Part shown: positions 34,858-45,899 of the stretch, piece by piece
Numbering within the stretch: position 1 is the stretch's first letter
Layout: every line of letters starts with the position of its first letter
NCBI GenBank assembly: GCA_035610365.1
Contig: CM069433.1
Location: 133,504,545 to 133,568,544 of the forward strand
Origin: Aquatica leii
Taxonomy: Eukaryota > Arthropoda > Insecta > Coleoptera > Lampyridae
DNA length: 64,000 nucleotides
Direction: 5' to 3'
Translations under genes and position numbers: made by a program
The notes under the pieces: model-generated
What the model saw: only the letters and a program-made list of their open reading frames with translations
Told to the model about the DNA's origin: nothing
The model's database searches: none

Positions 34858-35088
34858 ATATAATACACAATCCGCGGGACCTCTGCGTTGAACTTGACCC
34901 TCAAATCGAAGGCGCATTCTTCGATATAAAATATAGTGTAAAACACGCTAACGTCGGAAAAGCAAGTGAATCGCGTAGAACTGTGTATAACATTAATAAT
35001 ATAATAATTAAGTTGTTTCTGTATCATAATAAATCGCTAAGTTTCAAATTGTTTATCGTCTCGATCCACCGACCTTTCTAACAAAAAT

Positions 35089-36317
35089 ACTACTCAAGAC
35101 GTCTAAGAACTAATACAGCGTCTTATTATTTATAAATTGTTTTTTGAACAAAAACTGTTATAATTATTCGTACGTAAGTACTCGTTTTTTATAGCTTTAA
35201 GAAGTCAGCAAAATTATATATTAACAAAATGAATAAGTTATTTTATCCAATAAACGATTGAACTAATCAATTTTCAATATTTAATTTTAATCAATGTAGA
35301 GCAGCTGACTGCATTTTTTATAATAATTGTGGAGGAGTAAATAATTGTTTTTAAAATCTGTTAAATTTTGATTGCACCAAATTTTCTGAAGTTTATTTCT
35401 GAAACAATCTAATTTGTTCTTACAAAAAAACAAGTATTTTTTTATATTCAATAACAACAATGATTTCAAAATTTACACAACGTAAAGTGTACGCAGAATT
35501 ATTAAAGTAGTTTATTAAAGTTATTACAATGTTTAATCTATGTAAGTTTGTTAAAATTGTATAAAATTGTATTCATTTACTTGTTTCTATATAAAACAAA
35601 TTCATAAAAAATATTTTATAATTTGCACAACAGAAAGTGTTCAATAAAAATAAAAAATTAAAAAAAATTCAACAATGCTTTGTGCATTTATAAAATTTGC
35701 AGTTTGCAGGAACATTGCTATTCAATTTTAAATTCACAACAAAAAATTGTAATAAGAAATATGATTTTATATCATTACATCAAAATGAAATGGTTAATAA
35801 TAGAATAAGATCCTACAAAATTAATTCTTTTGATGTAAACATGTAAAAAAACATACGGAATCAAGTGTCATCTTATTTCAGTTCCTAATCAGCATTTAAT
35901 TTTTGTTTGTTCTTTCATTATTTTTATTTTCTTATGTTGACATCAAAAGTTTACTAATTAAATAGCTGCGTATTTTTACTGCTGTTTTTTTGTTATCATT
36001 GAGTATTAGGTGTTTATTTAACAGTATTTTTTGCATTTAATCACATCACAATTTTTAAATTTTAGTTAATAAATCTTTATTAATATATATTTGTTTTAAA
36101 CAAGCGTTTTTTATATTTATTTAATTTGTGTGTAATTGTACTTCTATTGTTTGGGTTTTTAATGTGTCTATAATTTCGGCAAATATAACAGTCGCAAGAT
36201 TTTAGCATGGTATAATATAACTTTTAAAATTACGAAAAACTAGTCTCAATTTTACTTAAATTTCATTTTTATGAAATATAGAATTATAACAGCAAATCTA
36301 CAACAAATTCCATTTAG
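35089..36317. other. No gene recognised
   Basis: Very AT-rich DNA without a supported feature. Confidence 0.4.
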
Positions 36318-37759
36318 ATTCATCATTAGTAAGTAAAATTTTGATTTATAGAACACACGTGCAGTAATATCATGGTAATGTATTGCTTATTGAGCTATCA
36401 GTAACAAAGTTTTTTTTTCCATTTGGCATTACATGGACATGTTAGCAATAAATCTGGTCGTTTTTAAACGAAAGTTATAGCATCTTGTAAGTATTCCTGC
36501 ATATGACGTGGATTCTCAATATATGTGGATGGAAGTGTGAACGCATCCCCAATTTCGTTGATATGTACACTTCTACCTGCGTTACCAACAGTAGCATCTC
36601 TTAAATATATATATACACCACTGAAAGCAGCTTCACTTCATTATGTTAAAAGTATTATGATATATGTTGCATACTGTATTTATTTCGTGCCGGAACGCCC
36701 CCTTGCTACATTCAGAATATTAACTATCATTTTTTCTTTTTTTGAGATCCGTATATTAAATAAAAAGGGCATTTTCCGCTCACGGTGTAAGTAAGACGAT
36801 ACATAAAAAATCTAACGCTCAGTGAGACCCTAATTATTCGTACATTATCCACATAATAAGTGTGTTTTTTGAGTACGTTTCATATGTGTTACTTGTGAGA
36901 GGTTTGCTGGGGCAAGAATTAACTTATATTTGTACAACGTGATTTAACTTTATCGTATAATCTTATCGACTTGACGTAATTACCCCCTTTGGAATGGTAC
37001 ATCTTGCTGGAATCGATAACTTGGAACACGTACTAAGGTAGACAATGGTTACTAATACTAATTTCTCTATGTAATTTCATTTCATTTCATAGTTTACTAC
37101 AATAATTATATGTACGAAGTGTTGCTTGCCCTCAGGGGTCTGCATTTTGGCGCATTTTTAATTACTTTATGAATATAACAACAAGAATCGCTTGTGGTCC
37201 TCTGGCCAAAAAGTTACTGGTAAATTCATGTAGCAAGTTCCAGGATGTAGTGAAGAAATAGCTGCTGAAATTTGAGAATAATAGCTCATTGCGCTGACAG
37301 TTTTATTGGTTTCGACACCTTAAAAGTGTGAATTAATGAAGAAATATTGAAATGAACGTAATAAGAAAAATACTTTTTCCATTTGAAAATGTATTACCTG
37401 TTGATGGATTACTTTGTTTGATAAATAATAATTTGATATCTATCCTTTCATTTCCAAAATAATAGTAGACATTGTAGAACGTCATAAAAACGTCTAAATT
37501 GTGTTGTCTCAGCAGCGACTTCATTGACAGTGGGTGCGTTGAATGGGCTACTACCTTGTCGGCTTTGTTCATGAACGCGTAAATGACTTAACACTGTCCT
37601 GACCAACTGCATCAACGAGTTGTGAATGTTCAGACATATCTCCAACGATGCCTCAATTTTCCTTCCCTCGAAATTTTTAATTTGATTGTAATTGCATTCT
37701 TGATCATCGCCCATGAAGTAAATTTGTAGAGATTTTGCTTTCATATCATGCATTGTCAT
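36318..37759 (-). pseudogene. Helitron replication-protein relic
   Basis: Minus-strand segments match the Helitron_like_N region of Helitron Rep/helicase proteins. Near 37759-37500: QIYFMGDDQE, then FNAPTVNEVA. Near 37480-37380: a YDALQYPL-like block leading to NPSTG. Near 36610-36410: VHINEIGDAFTLPSTY, PRHMQEYLQDAITFV, RPDLLLTCPCNAKW. After a frame change comes HDITARVFYKSKF. The order on the strand is that of the family. Stops and frame changes are many, and neither the catalytic tyrosines nor the helicase is preserved in the window. It is an old rolling-circle transposon fragment. Confidence 0.75.
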
Positions 37760-37760
37760 T

Positions 37761-38196
37761 AAAGAATTTATTCAATAGATAATGTCAATTGAAAATTTTG
37801 ATCGTGGTTGTACTGGACATGGTTAGTTCCATCAAAAGACGAATTAAATTTGCGATTTTGCAAAAAAAAACTATTTTTGAAGCCAGAGACATAGTATTCA
37901 TAAGTTTTTTTAATAGCTCAGGTAGAGAATTCAAAACCGGTAGTACGATTTTGCCTCACGCTTAACAGATGCCAAGTGCCTTTGATTTCAATGATAATGC
38001 ATGACAATATTGGCAGCATTATTTCAAATACACTCAGATACATAATTCGCTCAGTATGCACGCAATTACGTACACGAAATATATTTTAAAATTCAGCAGT
38101 TCGAAATCAAAATTTTAAATAAATTCCGAGCTACGAAGTATAGTACGATAAACGGTGTGGCTCAATCAATATAGATAAATTAAAAAGAATTTTGTA
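37761..38196. other. No gene recognised
   Basis: AT-rich stretch between the Helitron relic and a tRNA-like sequence. No feature is supported. Confidence 0.4.
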
Positions 38197-38197
38197 T

Positions 38198-38272
38198 AGG
38201 CTCGGATATCTCAACTGGTAAGAGCTCCCGTTATGTAATCAAAGGGTTCTGGATTCGAGTCCCAGTCCGGAC
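38198..38272 (+). repeat. tRNA-like sequence (SINE head or tRNA pseudogene)
   Basis: gctcggatatctcaactggt resembles acceptor strand plus A box, and ggattcgagtccc is a B box. The outer strands gctcgga and tccggac can pair except at one position. The anticodon arm does not close properly (about 14 unpaired bases between ccc and ggg), so a working tRNA is unlikely. Resemblance around ttatgtaa hints at threonine tRNA ancestry. Confidence 0.5.
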
Positions 38273-38799
38273 TTAAGTGTAGATATAGATATATTTGTTG
38301 TAATCATTAACATAAAACGTTACTTTAAAACCACAAACATTACAAAGACTCTCACAATATATTGTAAAGAAAGAGTTGCCTGTAATTGTTTTTAAATTTG
38401 ATTATAACTTTTCTTGAATTACACGGAACTCTAAGTTGCGACCTACTTCTACCGCTTCGGAATGCGTACTTTTTTCCGCTTAAATGGTTTCAAACGTACC
38501 CAGAAGCGTGTCTAAAAGCAGACGCCTAACCCTAAAAGAGAACCTTTCTTCCGAGACTTATCTCCGGTAGAAATTTTTTGCCCGATACTTGTACTTGCAC
38601 TGTAAATAACATTTTTAAACGACCGTTAAATACCCCGCTAAGGCTCTCTTAATTGCTTTCTTTTGTACTCGGCTTTTTTCTGTTTATACCAAATAACAAC
38701 TAACCGCTGTACCCCGGGTATTCTAATGTGTTTCAATTCAACCTGAAAAGCTCCCCGTAACGTCAAAAAACCCTCCTGTTGTGTTGACCACCAGCTTCC
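38273..38799. other. No gene recognised
   Basis: Somewhat GC-richer than its surroundings near 38430-38560, but without a gene or repeat I can name. Confidence 0.35.
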
Positions 38800-39066
38800 G
38801 AATCGTATTATGTATAAGATATTCTCCGTCATTGTTTACAACTTTTTCCATGTATTGACCAATTTTTTGATGCCGTTTTGCGAAAAATCGCCTGGTCATG
38901 TGACAAAGAAATTTATGGACCAGTTTTTGAAATATTCATCGTTGTCGAAGATAAATCTTTTCATTAGGTTAGATTGCCAGTGGACGCAAGATCCGGAGAG
39001 TATGGAAAATACGGCAAAACTTTCCATTCAAATTCATTCAGCGTCTTCTTGACAATGTTTTCCGTA
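38800..39066 (-). pseudogene. Mariner-like transposase C-terminal relic
   Basis: On the minus strand: VKKTLNEFEWKVLPYFPYSPDLAST, here split over frames only lightly, matches the mariner block WEVLPHPPYSPDLAPSD that holds the third catalytic aspartate. The aspartate position is followed by degraded sequence, then GDFSQNGIKKLVNTWKK and NNDGEY, equivalent to the usual GI..LP.RW..V....G.Y end. In-frame stops and frame changes interrupt it and no terminal repeats are seen. Confidence 0.7.
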
Positions 39067-40549
39067 TGCCTAGTCTACGTCCATTAGGTCATGCTACAAA
39101 GATTTTCTTGTAAATTAAATAGTGACGACTAGCTCAATTGATTCAGTGATTGGGTCGCAAGCTTCGTGGTGCTAAATTATAAAGTTTAAAAAGGCGCTAA
39201 AACGGTGGAAAATTACGATGGGAGATACCGTTTAAGTCTACCCAAAGGTGTAAAAGAACAAATGATAAAACATAAGTTGTAACAACTAGTATATTTATTT
39301 TATCACAGACAGAAAAGTTCGTAGAGAGAAAAAAATAATTTACAAAGGTGCGATCAAATATAAAGGCATAAGCATCCTTTAGTTGGGCAACACCGTCTAA
39401 CAAAATGTACACACAAAAACAGTTTTATAGTTAATTGGGACAACAACATGCTATGTACGTCCAGTCGTGCATGCAACTAACTGACAACGTAGGTACATAG
39501 AATTAAAAAGTAGGAAATATAATACTTACAATTTAATTTTCCTTCAAAGCATGCAACAAGCTAGCAGCACTTTCCCAGAATTTTCTAAAATTAGCTGAAA
39601 TCTGAAAAATACGTACATACGGTGTTATTACAAGTAAAAATCATTAGATTCATACAATTACTGAAAAACAAACGAATGCGAAAGTTTTCCTAAATGAATT
39701 TCGTTATTTCGGTAAGTGAACTCCCAATGCGTTTATAATTGTATTAGTTTAGCGAAAGTTTTGACATCTTCAAGAAACGTGGCGTAACGTAATTATAGGA
39801 ATTTTTCAAATAACGAAACGGGTTTTGATGTCTACACCTTAATAGAACGACATGTGATTATCCAAAAACCGCTAAAGACTATACGATACAATTAAAATAA
39901 ATCACAATAACATGAAGAAATGCTTACCCCAGGACAATTTTCAAAAAACAGCGAAAATACTACACCCATTTATACCATGGATGAGTGTGAATAATTTGAA
40001 GTGAAAACTTCGCTGGACACTTACATAGAACATGTATGAAGCGAACCACACAGACCGAAAAAGTGATCGTTTTACAATTTGACATATATCCCTACCCGTG
40101 CGACGACAAGTGGGCGTTCCGAGAATAAATGTTACACAGTGGACAAACATCAAACATCTTTTAACATAACAGTCCCTTGTTTACTGTCTTGTTTTTTTCA
40201 AGAACTTTTCAGTAAACGACATCTTTGCAGTCCTACCAAACGCAAACCATTGTCTTGCTTTCACTCTTGGTTTTGTTGTATCTCTTAGAGCCGTTTACTC
40301 TTTTCTATAGCATCAGTTCTATACATGTCGCAAATTTCTCGTACTGTTTCTATTGTTTTTTGACCACGCAAAACACCCCGGTGGCTCACAGTCTCGGCGT
40401 TGGTATTAAAACGTTATTAATTTGAACGCAATTAACATAAATTTATTCTACAAACTAAAAATGTTATTATTACAATAAATATCTACAGGTGGTGTAGTTT
40501 TATTTCCTCGTATAACAAATAAACTTATTTTACTAATATTATTAATTTC
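39067..40549. other. No gene recognised
   Basis: AT-rich. Near 39128-39175 an A-box-like tagctcaattgattcag lacks a B box and may be a SINE scrap. Frames near 40079-40425 show no family. Confidence 0.35.
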
Positions 40550-41760
40550 GGGCTTCGGTAGAATGCGGCCTACCACTTTATGCGAAATTGAGAATAGTTG
40601 AATGCGGCCTACACAACTCGTATCTAACCTTAAAAAAAACGTACTTTTCCTGCAAGAAAATGATTAAACGCAAACGGCGTGGTTGGAATCATTTTGAAAA
40701 CTGCTATAAATCAAGTTAATTACAGGTCGGATAATTATTCAGGTACGGTAGTTAATAAAGGTTAAAGACAGGTGTAATTAATTAAGTATTTCAGGTAATA
40801 CACTGCTACGGTTAACGGGGTTTAATTTCGAAGCTACGGCGGGTTGACCACTGGTGTCTATTAATTACAAAGTTTTATACGAATACAACACGGCAGAATT
40901 CGATTACGTTATTAGTGTTGCGGTTTAGTTATACTATCAAACGAAAACTTCGGCAAATTTAGGTGAGTATTTCGAAACTGACTTATTAATTTGGAATGAT
41001 TAATTTTAGACCTCAGCCCGAAGCCAAAACGTAGCGATGCTAAACGTATTGAAATACTTTAAACCAGCCTGGCTTGAGTAGTATTTCAACGCGCCAACCT
41101 CAACTACGTTAAGGGTTGAAAGTAACTGGAGATTTAGTTTACGCTTGACAAATCCTACACCAGCCTGGCGCAAGTGATTTGTCACTTCACTAACGGACTG
41201 CGGTTCGGTTATAACAAATACTACACGGTGGAACGGGAAGCTTGTGGTCAACTCGAGGGAGGGCGTTTTGACGTAACAGGGTTCTAATACAAAACGGAAA
41301 ATTGAATACCAAAAATAGTGAGAGTAGCAGGGTTCGAAACGGGTCGGTATGAGTTCAGAAGGTCCGGGTACAATAGCAGGTTTCGGTTAATCGGTGCTCA
41401 CAATGATACAGTATCAGGATCGGTTCGGAAAAGAGTTAGCCGGGTACAAAAACATTCGGTAGCAAAATAACAATCGGATAAACACAGGTCGGGTTTCACC
41501 AGGACTAGGTCTTAGAAAAGAGGTTCTACCAGGAACGGGTCTCGGCAGAGAGAGAGTTTTTAGCGTTGACGGCGGCTTTTAATGTGTGTTTCGTTCCGGT
41601 TGAATGATTATTCGGCAGAGGAGAGTCGCGCGCTTCGAAGCGGTAGAGGTGGTCCGCAGCCGAGCGTCCAAAGCTCACGCGTAATGGAAACAAATTTATA
41701 TACAATTTTTAAAACAATTACGGCCACCTCTGCCGTTTCGTTACAGTGTCAAAAAAAAGT
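40550..41760. other. GC-richer island, possible old LTR
   Basis: Composition shifts clearly. Short motifs recur: gaatgcggcctac twice near 40560-40610, ccagcctgg twice near 41060 and 41160, and cgggt-type repeats through 41330-41540. The texture (polyadenylation-like left side, GC-rich right side) resembles the gypsy-like LTRs at 15733-17547, but I cannot align the two. It could equally be a host promoter. No reading frame convinces. Confidence 0.3.
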
Positions 41761-42171
41761 TTCTTACACCTAGAATTTCATTCTGAGAATGAAGCAGAAT
41801 TAAGCTTTTTAGACAAACAATGCATACAGTTTTGTAGAAAAGAAAAAGCGCGTTCGAATACATATCAACACTTTAATAAACAGAACCCCAAATCACAAAA
41901 AATAATTTAAAGAAAACTTTTTCAAACCTACTGCGTTAATTATTACTGATGCAAAAATGTTGTTACGTGCATAAATTTCAAAATGTACTACCCTGTATAT
42001 TCTTGTTGGAATTAAAGTTACTCTTCCATTTCTCGGCGCCATCTATCGAAAATCGTTGGTCCCTTTCGGCCGAGTAAACGAAAAGTCATTTTTTACTTTC
42101 ACGTCGTGTGCTACATAACAATATGCCTGCTTGAATTAAACTTGGTTTCTTAAAACATCTACGTGTTGTGA
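41761..42171. other. Flank of the Polinton, no gene recognised
   Basis: AT-rich sequence leading to the target duplication. ggcgccatctatcg near 42037 is the only GC-rich patch. Confidence 0.4.
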
Positions 42172-42177
42172 CACGAT

Positions 42178-42790
42178 AGTAGTTATGTAGTGAGGATTCT
42201 GGATCACTCGGGTAAGATCGGCGGGAGATCGTAAAATTTCGTTGCTATCGTTTTGTTTCGGGTATGCTCGAGTTGCATTTGGATTTTGTAAATCGGGATA
42301 GATCGTATTGGTGGTGGGGGAGTTGTAAAGAATTGTAGGAGTCGTTTCGTTTCGGTAATGATCGGATGTAGGTCAGTCGGCGAAGTTCGTAGTGATAGTG
42401 GGGATGCTATTGTATGTATATAAAGGTAATATTTGTAAAGATTTAATACTAGTATCTTCTTCTTTTTAATAAACTTAAGAAAAAAATAAAGATGGAATCA
42501 TTTTTTGTAAACTTGAACGAAACTTCTCATTTGGTTCCTTATCTAAGTGCTAGAAGTCTATTAATAAATGAGCAGTATAAAATAAAGTGTTTTAGTAAAA
42601 TGGATGGTAAATTTGGGGAGCAAGTAATTGTCGAATGCCAAGATTTTAAAGTACCTCTACCGCAAAGATTTATTAACAAGTTTTCGATTGAAGACATAAA
42701 CCAAATTAATAGTTTGATTGGTTCGGGAAAAAACATCTATCTCGTGAGCCGAGGAGCTGTTGGTGAAACAACAAACATTGAATTTATTCA
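42178..42790 (+). repeat. Left inverted end of Polinton
   Basis: Matches the reverse complement of 59115-59734. Outer 250 bp are non-coding with cgggtaagatcgg and a tatataaagg box near 42418; the inner part encodes the small gene at 42492. Homology fades just before the gene's stop. Confidence 0.9.
42415..42432 (+). promoter_or_regulatory. TATA-like box in Polinton end
   Basis: tgtatataaaggtaat lies about 70 bp upstream of the end-encoded gene. The same box (tatataaagg on the minus strand) precedes the right-end copy near 59485, so both copies appear to have their own promoter. Confidence 0.45.
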
Positions 42791-42797
42791 AAAATAA
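42492..42797 (+). CDS. Polinton end-encoded protein, left copy (OB-fold-like?)
   Basis: 101 codons, encoded almost wholly within the left inverted end, with a sister in the right end and a third in the fragment at 11621-11893. The layout LNETSHLVPYLSARS, then QYKIKCFSKMDGKFGEQVIVECQ, then KVPLPQRF and IYLVSRG alternates short predicted strands. It recalls small OB-fold-type proteins seen in insect virus-like elements: a tract mentioning a template or substrate, then LPxRF, then a final strand. A single-stranded-DNA-binding role in protein-primed replication would fit the position, but that is inference. The ATG follows a run of A (aaataaag). No break in this copy. Confidence 0.7.
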   Translation: MESFFVNLNETSHLVPYLSARSLLINEQYKIKCFSKMDGKFGEQVIVECQDFKVPLPQRFINKFSIEDINQINSLIGSGKNIYLVSRGAVGETTNIEFIQK

Positions 42798-42954
42798 AAT
42801 AGAGTTATAATGTATGACATATGTAAATATTTAAAAAATGTAAAGTAGAAATAAACAATAAATGGTTGAATTAATAATACGTTTTTTATTTTACTATTAC
42901 AGATTTTATCATACCTTAGTAAACATATTAGGCAGTAGCTTAATCTATTGTTAT

Positions 42955-43953
42955 TTATGTAATACTGTTTTTGTTTATCCAGCTGTTGTGAGTTTCATCA
43001 AAGCCTAACCACTTTACATACATTTTAGTTCCTTTCTTTCGTAAAATTCTTTCAATTAAGTACGTATCCGGATGTTTAACTTTTTGCAATTCCATTTCAT
43101 AAAAACCTCCTAAAATATTGTCCCCTTTTATATCTTTTAGCAAATAGGTAGTTGGGTTAGTTAGTTTAACTTTTCTAATTATAAAAATTTCATTAGACCA
43201 ATTAGGAGTATACCCCTTTTCAAATGCATTTCTGTATTTGCTAATTCTTACATAATCCCCCAACGAAAATTTGTTATTTTGGTTTGCTATTTTTATGTGT
43301 GAGTATGCAGATTGTAAAATATATTTTTCATTGTTTTTGTTAACCATCGATGGTTTCATTTTAATTGTACGATGATAAGTGTTATTGTATAGATTTGTAA
43401 TATCATCTAATATGTTTATCCATTTGTAATTACCCTGTAAACTAAATCGTTTCCACATTATGTTTTTCAAAGTTCGATTAACACGTTCTACAATTGATGC
43501 TTTTTTTGTACTAAACGTACTATAGTGATTAACATTATACTTTTTCATCAAGTTATTGAATGTACTATTGTAAAATTCTAATCCTTCGTCTGTTTGTATG
43601 TTTTTTGGCAAATGCTTCAAACGTGATAATATTTTTTCCATTGCGTCAGTAACATGTTTTGCATTTTTTAATTTTAAAGGAAGTGTCCATACATATTTCG
43701 AAAAACAATCAATTACAACAAGTATGTATTTAAATTGGTTGTTTTGTTTTGAAAACGAAACCATATCAACAAGATCAGCTTGTAATGTTTCATTAATACC
43801 TTTTATTATAACCCGACGTCTTTTGAAATTTCTTCGTGCAGGTTTATGCAATTCTAAAACTATATCTCTTTTTATAGAAGAAGGAACAGGTTTTTTTGTT
43901 GCTTTTCGTCTAGGCATTTTTACACTGAACCACTTTCTATTTTGACAGGACAT
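42955..43953 (-). CDS. Polinton integrase (rve core + chromodomain)
   Basis: 332 codons. The rve core has D in LQADLVDM (about 79), D in IQTDEGLEFYN (about 122) and E in ASIVERVNRTLKN (about 158), a retroviral D,D35E arrangement. After a KYxxx-rich SH3-like region (GDYVRISKYRNAFEKGY) comes a chromodomain at the end (YLIERILRKKG, VKWLGFDETHNSWI), which may guide insertion to marked chromatin. The first 12 codons overlap the upstream gene, so the true start may be the Met at residue 13 (MPRRKATKKP, about 43917). The enzyme makes the 6-bp duplications seen at the element ends. The frame is open. Confidence 0.92.
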   Translation of the reverse strand: MSCQNRKWFSVKMPRRKATKKPVPSSIKRDIVLELHKPARRNFKRRRVIIKGINETLQADLVDMVSFSKQNNQFKYILVVIDCFSKYVWTLPLKLKNAKHVTDAMEKILSRLKHLPKNIQTDEGLEFYNSTFNNLMKKYNVNHYSTFSTKKASIVERVNRTLKNIMWKRFSLQGNYKWINILDDITNLYNNTYHRTIKMKPSMVNKNNEKYILQSAYSHIKIANQNNKFSLGDYVRISKYRNAFEKGYTPNWSNEIFIIRKVKLTNPTTYLLKDIKGDNILGGFYEMELQKVKHPDTYLIERILRKKGTKMYVKWLGFDETHNSWINKNSIT

Positions 43954-44351
43954 TTAACTACTATTTCAACATATAACGTTTTCAAATATCTTATAGCAGT
44001 TTGATTTTCGTGATTGCGTATTTCAAACGATATCTTGTCTCCTAATTTAAGTCGATGATTAGCAACTTGCTCGTTTGTATAAGGTTTTCCATTTATCTTT
44101 AGTATAACGTTTTCAAGATTTATAGATAAATTATCAATTATACCATTTTCTAATGGGAATGAATAAGAACTTTTGTCTGACCATATCAGATATTTATTAT
44201 CTAGAAGTCTGTTTGTCTGAAATAATAAAATATGGTTGTAAAACATATTAGGCATTGTTTTATGTGTATCATTTTGCACTTTTTCAACAGATATTTGATT
44301 ATGTTTAATTATATGGCGACCAAATTTATCTAAAGTCATTGTTTTATTCAA
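43920..44351 (-). CDS. Polinton protein of unknown function, 143 aa
   Basis: 143 codons upstream of the integrase on the same strand and overlapping its first codons, so the two are probably co-transcribed. It begins MNKTMTLDKFGRHI. The middle (YLIWSDKSSYSFPLENG) and the end (KINGKPYTNEQV, LKLGDKISFEI) look rich in beta strands, with no membrane segment or catalytic motif visible. Many insect Polintons have a small protein of this kind at this place; I cannot name it. It could be a minor structural or fibre-like protein. Confidence 0.6.
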   Translation of the reverse strand: MNKTMTLDKFGRHIIKHNQISVEKVQNDTHKTMPNMFYNHILLFQTNRLLDNKYLIWSDKSSYSFPLENGIIDNLSINLENVILKINGKPYTNEQVANHRLKLGDKISFEIRNHENQTAIRYLKTLYVEIVVKCPVKIESGSV

Positions 44352-45476
44352 TTATTTGTGCTTCACGTAGTTCTTCTATAATAGAGACGATTTCGTTTGT
44401 GTGACCTGTATGGCCTGCTGTTTCAGATGCTACTAACAACCTCAATCTGTCAACTAATTCGTTTACATCATCCCAATAAACATAATCAGTATCATGATTG
44501 TTAACTTCTTTAAACATTCCTTTTCCTATTGTTTTTTTGAATCTTTTTGGTGTTTCTACATACCCAGGCTGTACAAAATATAGAGGAGCAATAATAGATT
44601 TATATTTGTCAGATCGTGTTCCTTGTATGTGACCATTAGGATCAAAATTACTTCTGCAAGCATTACTAATATCTAAAATTTCTTTGTATATATGCAAATC
44701 TCCATCAGTATACGTTACAGGTGTGTTTTTAAATAATAATTCATACAATCCAGGGGTTCCATTGTATATTTTTCCATCTACTTTTATATCTGATCCAATA
44801 AACTCTACTGCTGATGTTCCTATAAAAAACTTTTCTTGAAAACTATCATGCCTTATTCCTGTTCTGTGATCAAACTGTCTTTTTATCATGAACCATAGCA
44901 TCTATATATCTTCTAGGCAATTCATCAAACTCTGCTAAGTATTCATTATAGATATTGCTATCAAGAATGTTTTCTATATTTCGGTTACTTTCTTCTACCG
45001 AATGTTCAATTAAATCATCTAATTCATAATCGTCTACCTCAACTGAAGGTTCTGAAATTATAACGTCTTCTTTTAAATTCGAAATTGTAGCAGCATTATG
45101 ATCAAAAATATTTTGATCTTTGGGTTCATGTAATTTTTCATCTTTTAACGATTGAATTTTTTTGAAGATTTGCAAGTTTTGTACTCCATGCTGGAATGGG
45201 GGTGGATTCCGCAACAGTATTTTCGTGTTTTAGTTTTTTTGAGTTTAGATTTTGTTCATCTTTATTGTTAACAAAGGACAACTTTGTATTCTTAGCATTT
45301 AATTGATCTGAGATAGTTTCTAAACGTTTAGTTATAGGAAAAAATGCTTTGTCCTTCGTAATTTCACCCTGTTTTAGTAATTCAAACTTTTTTTTTACTT
45401 CTTCTCTTTTTTTCATTAACTTTTTAGTTAATTCCTCTTCATTCGATAAATTTGATAAATTATGGTACGATTGCAT
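44344..45476 (-). pseudogene. DUF8207-like Polinton protein, broken
   Basis: Minus-strand coding region in about three open parts, so about two breaks. The upstream part is a charged helix (KKLMKKREEVKKKFELLKQ). The downstream part has FIGTSAVEF, VDGKIYNGTPGLYELLF and YKEILDISNAC, the layout I associate with the DUF8207 proteins common in insect Polintons and of unknown function. A basic PKRFKKTIGKGMFK stretch follows. It is immediately upstream of the 143-residue gene and integrase. The match is from memory of the family, without a search. Confidence 0.65.
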
Positions 45477-45899
45477 TTTGAACGAACCTTAACGTACGTT
45501 TATTTTTTCCTTACTAATCAAATATGCTGCTACAGTTCCTTATAAACCTTTAACAAAACTATTATCTGCAAACTGAATAGCTTACAAACATAGCAGAATT
45601 TTAACCAACAGTAAACTATAAACTATTTATTGATCAGTTTGCAAACTAATCACAATCAATTTAGGTGGTTTGTAAAGCGGTTTGCACACAAACAATAGAT
45701 AAAATACGCGGTGTCTTAAGTAGTTTTCAAGCAAACCACATTCAAAGTAGACGATTTGTAAAACGGTTTGCGCAGAAACTATAGCGGTTTTGTTATTGTT
45801 AATTAAGCAAATTATACATAAACCATGCGGTGATTTGTTATAAATCTATATTTATTACAGATATGTGGAAATATTAATAACTTAATTAATATAGTGGTT
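45477..45899. other. Polinton intergenic region with repeated motif
   Basis: No gene. A block tttgtaaarcggtttgc occurs twice, near 45670 and 45750, about 80 bp apart, with weaker echoes (gcaaaccac, gcggttt) around them. It might be a replication or promoter element. Confidence 0.4.

Larger units (their letters stand above)
30516..35083 (+). mobile_element. Ty1/copia retrotransposon, looks whole
   Basis: LTRs at 30516-30646 and 34852-35083 start tgttag and end ctaaca, with a perfect 5-bp target duplication aaaat on both sides. Just inside the left LTR is ggttatgggcccag, the copia-type primer site for an internal part of initiator methionine tRNA. A purine tract (gaggggga) precedes the right LTR. 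The two LTRs are unequal in length but nearly identical where they align. The single coding frame is open throughout, so insertion looks recent. Confidence 0.92.

Noticed and set aside
38198-38272. Genuine tRNA gene
   Set aside because: The anticodon arm does not close and an acceptor pair mismatches, so a tRNA-derived repeat or pseudogene is likelier.
39128-39175. A-box-like sequence
   Set aside because: There is no B box at the right distance, so neither tRNA nor SINE can be supported.
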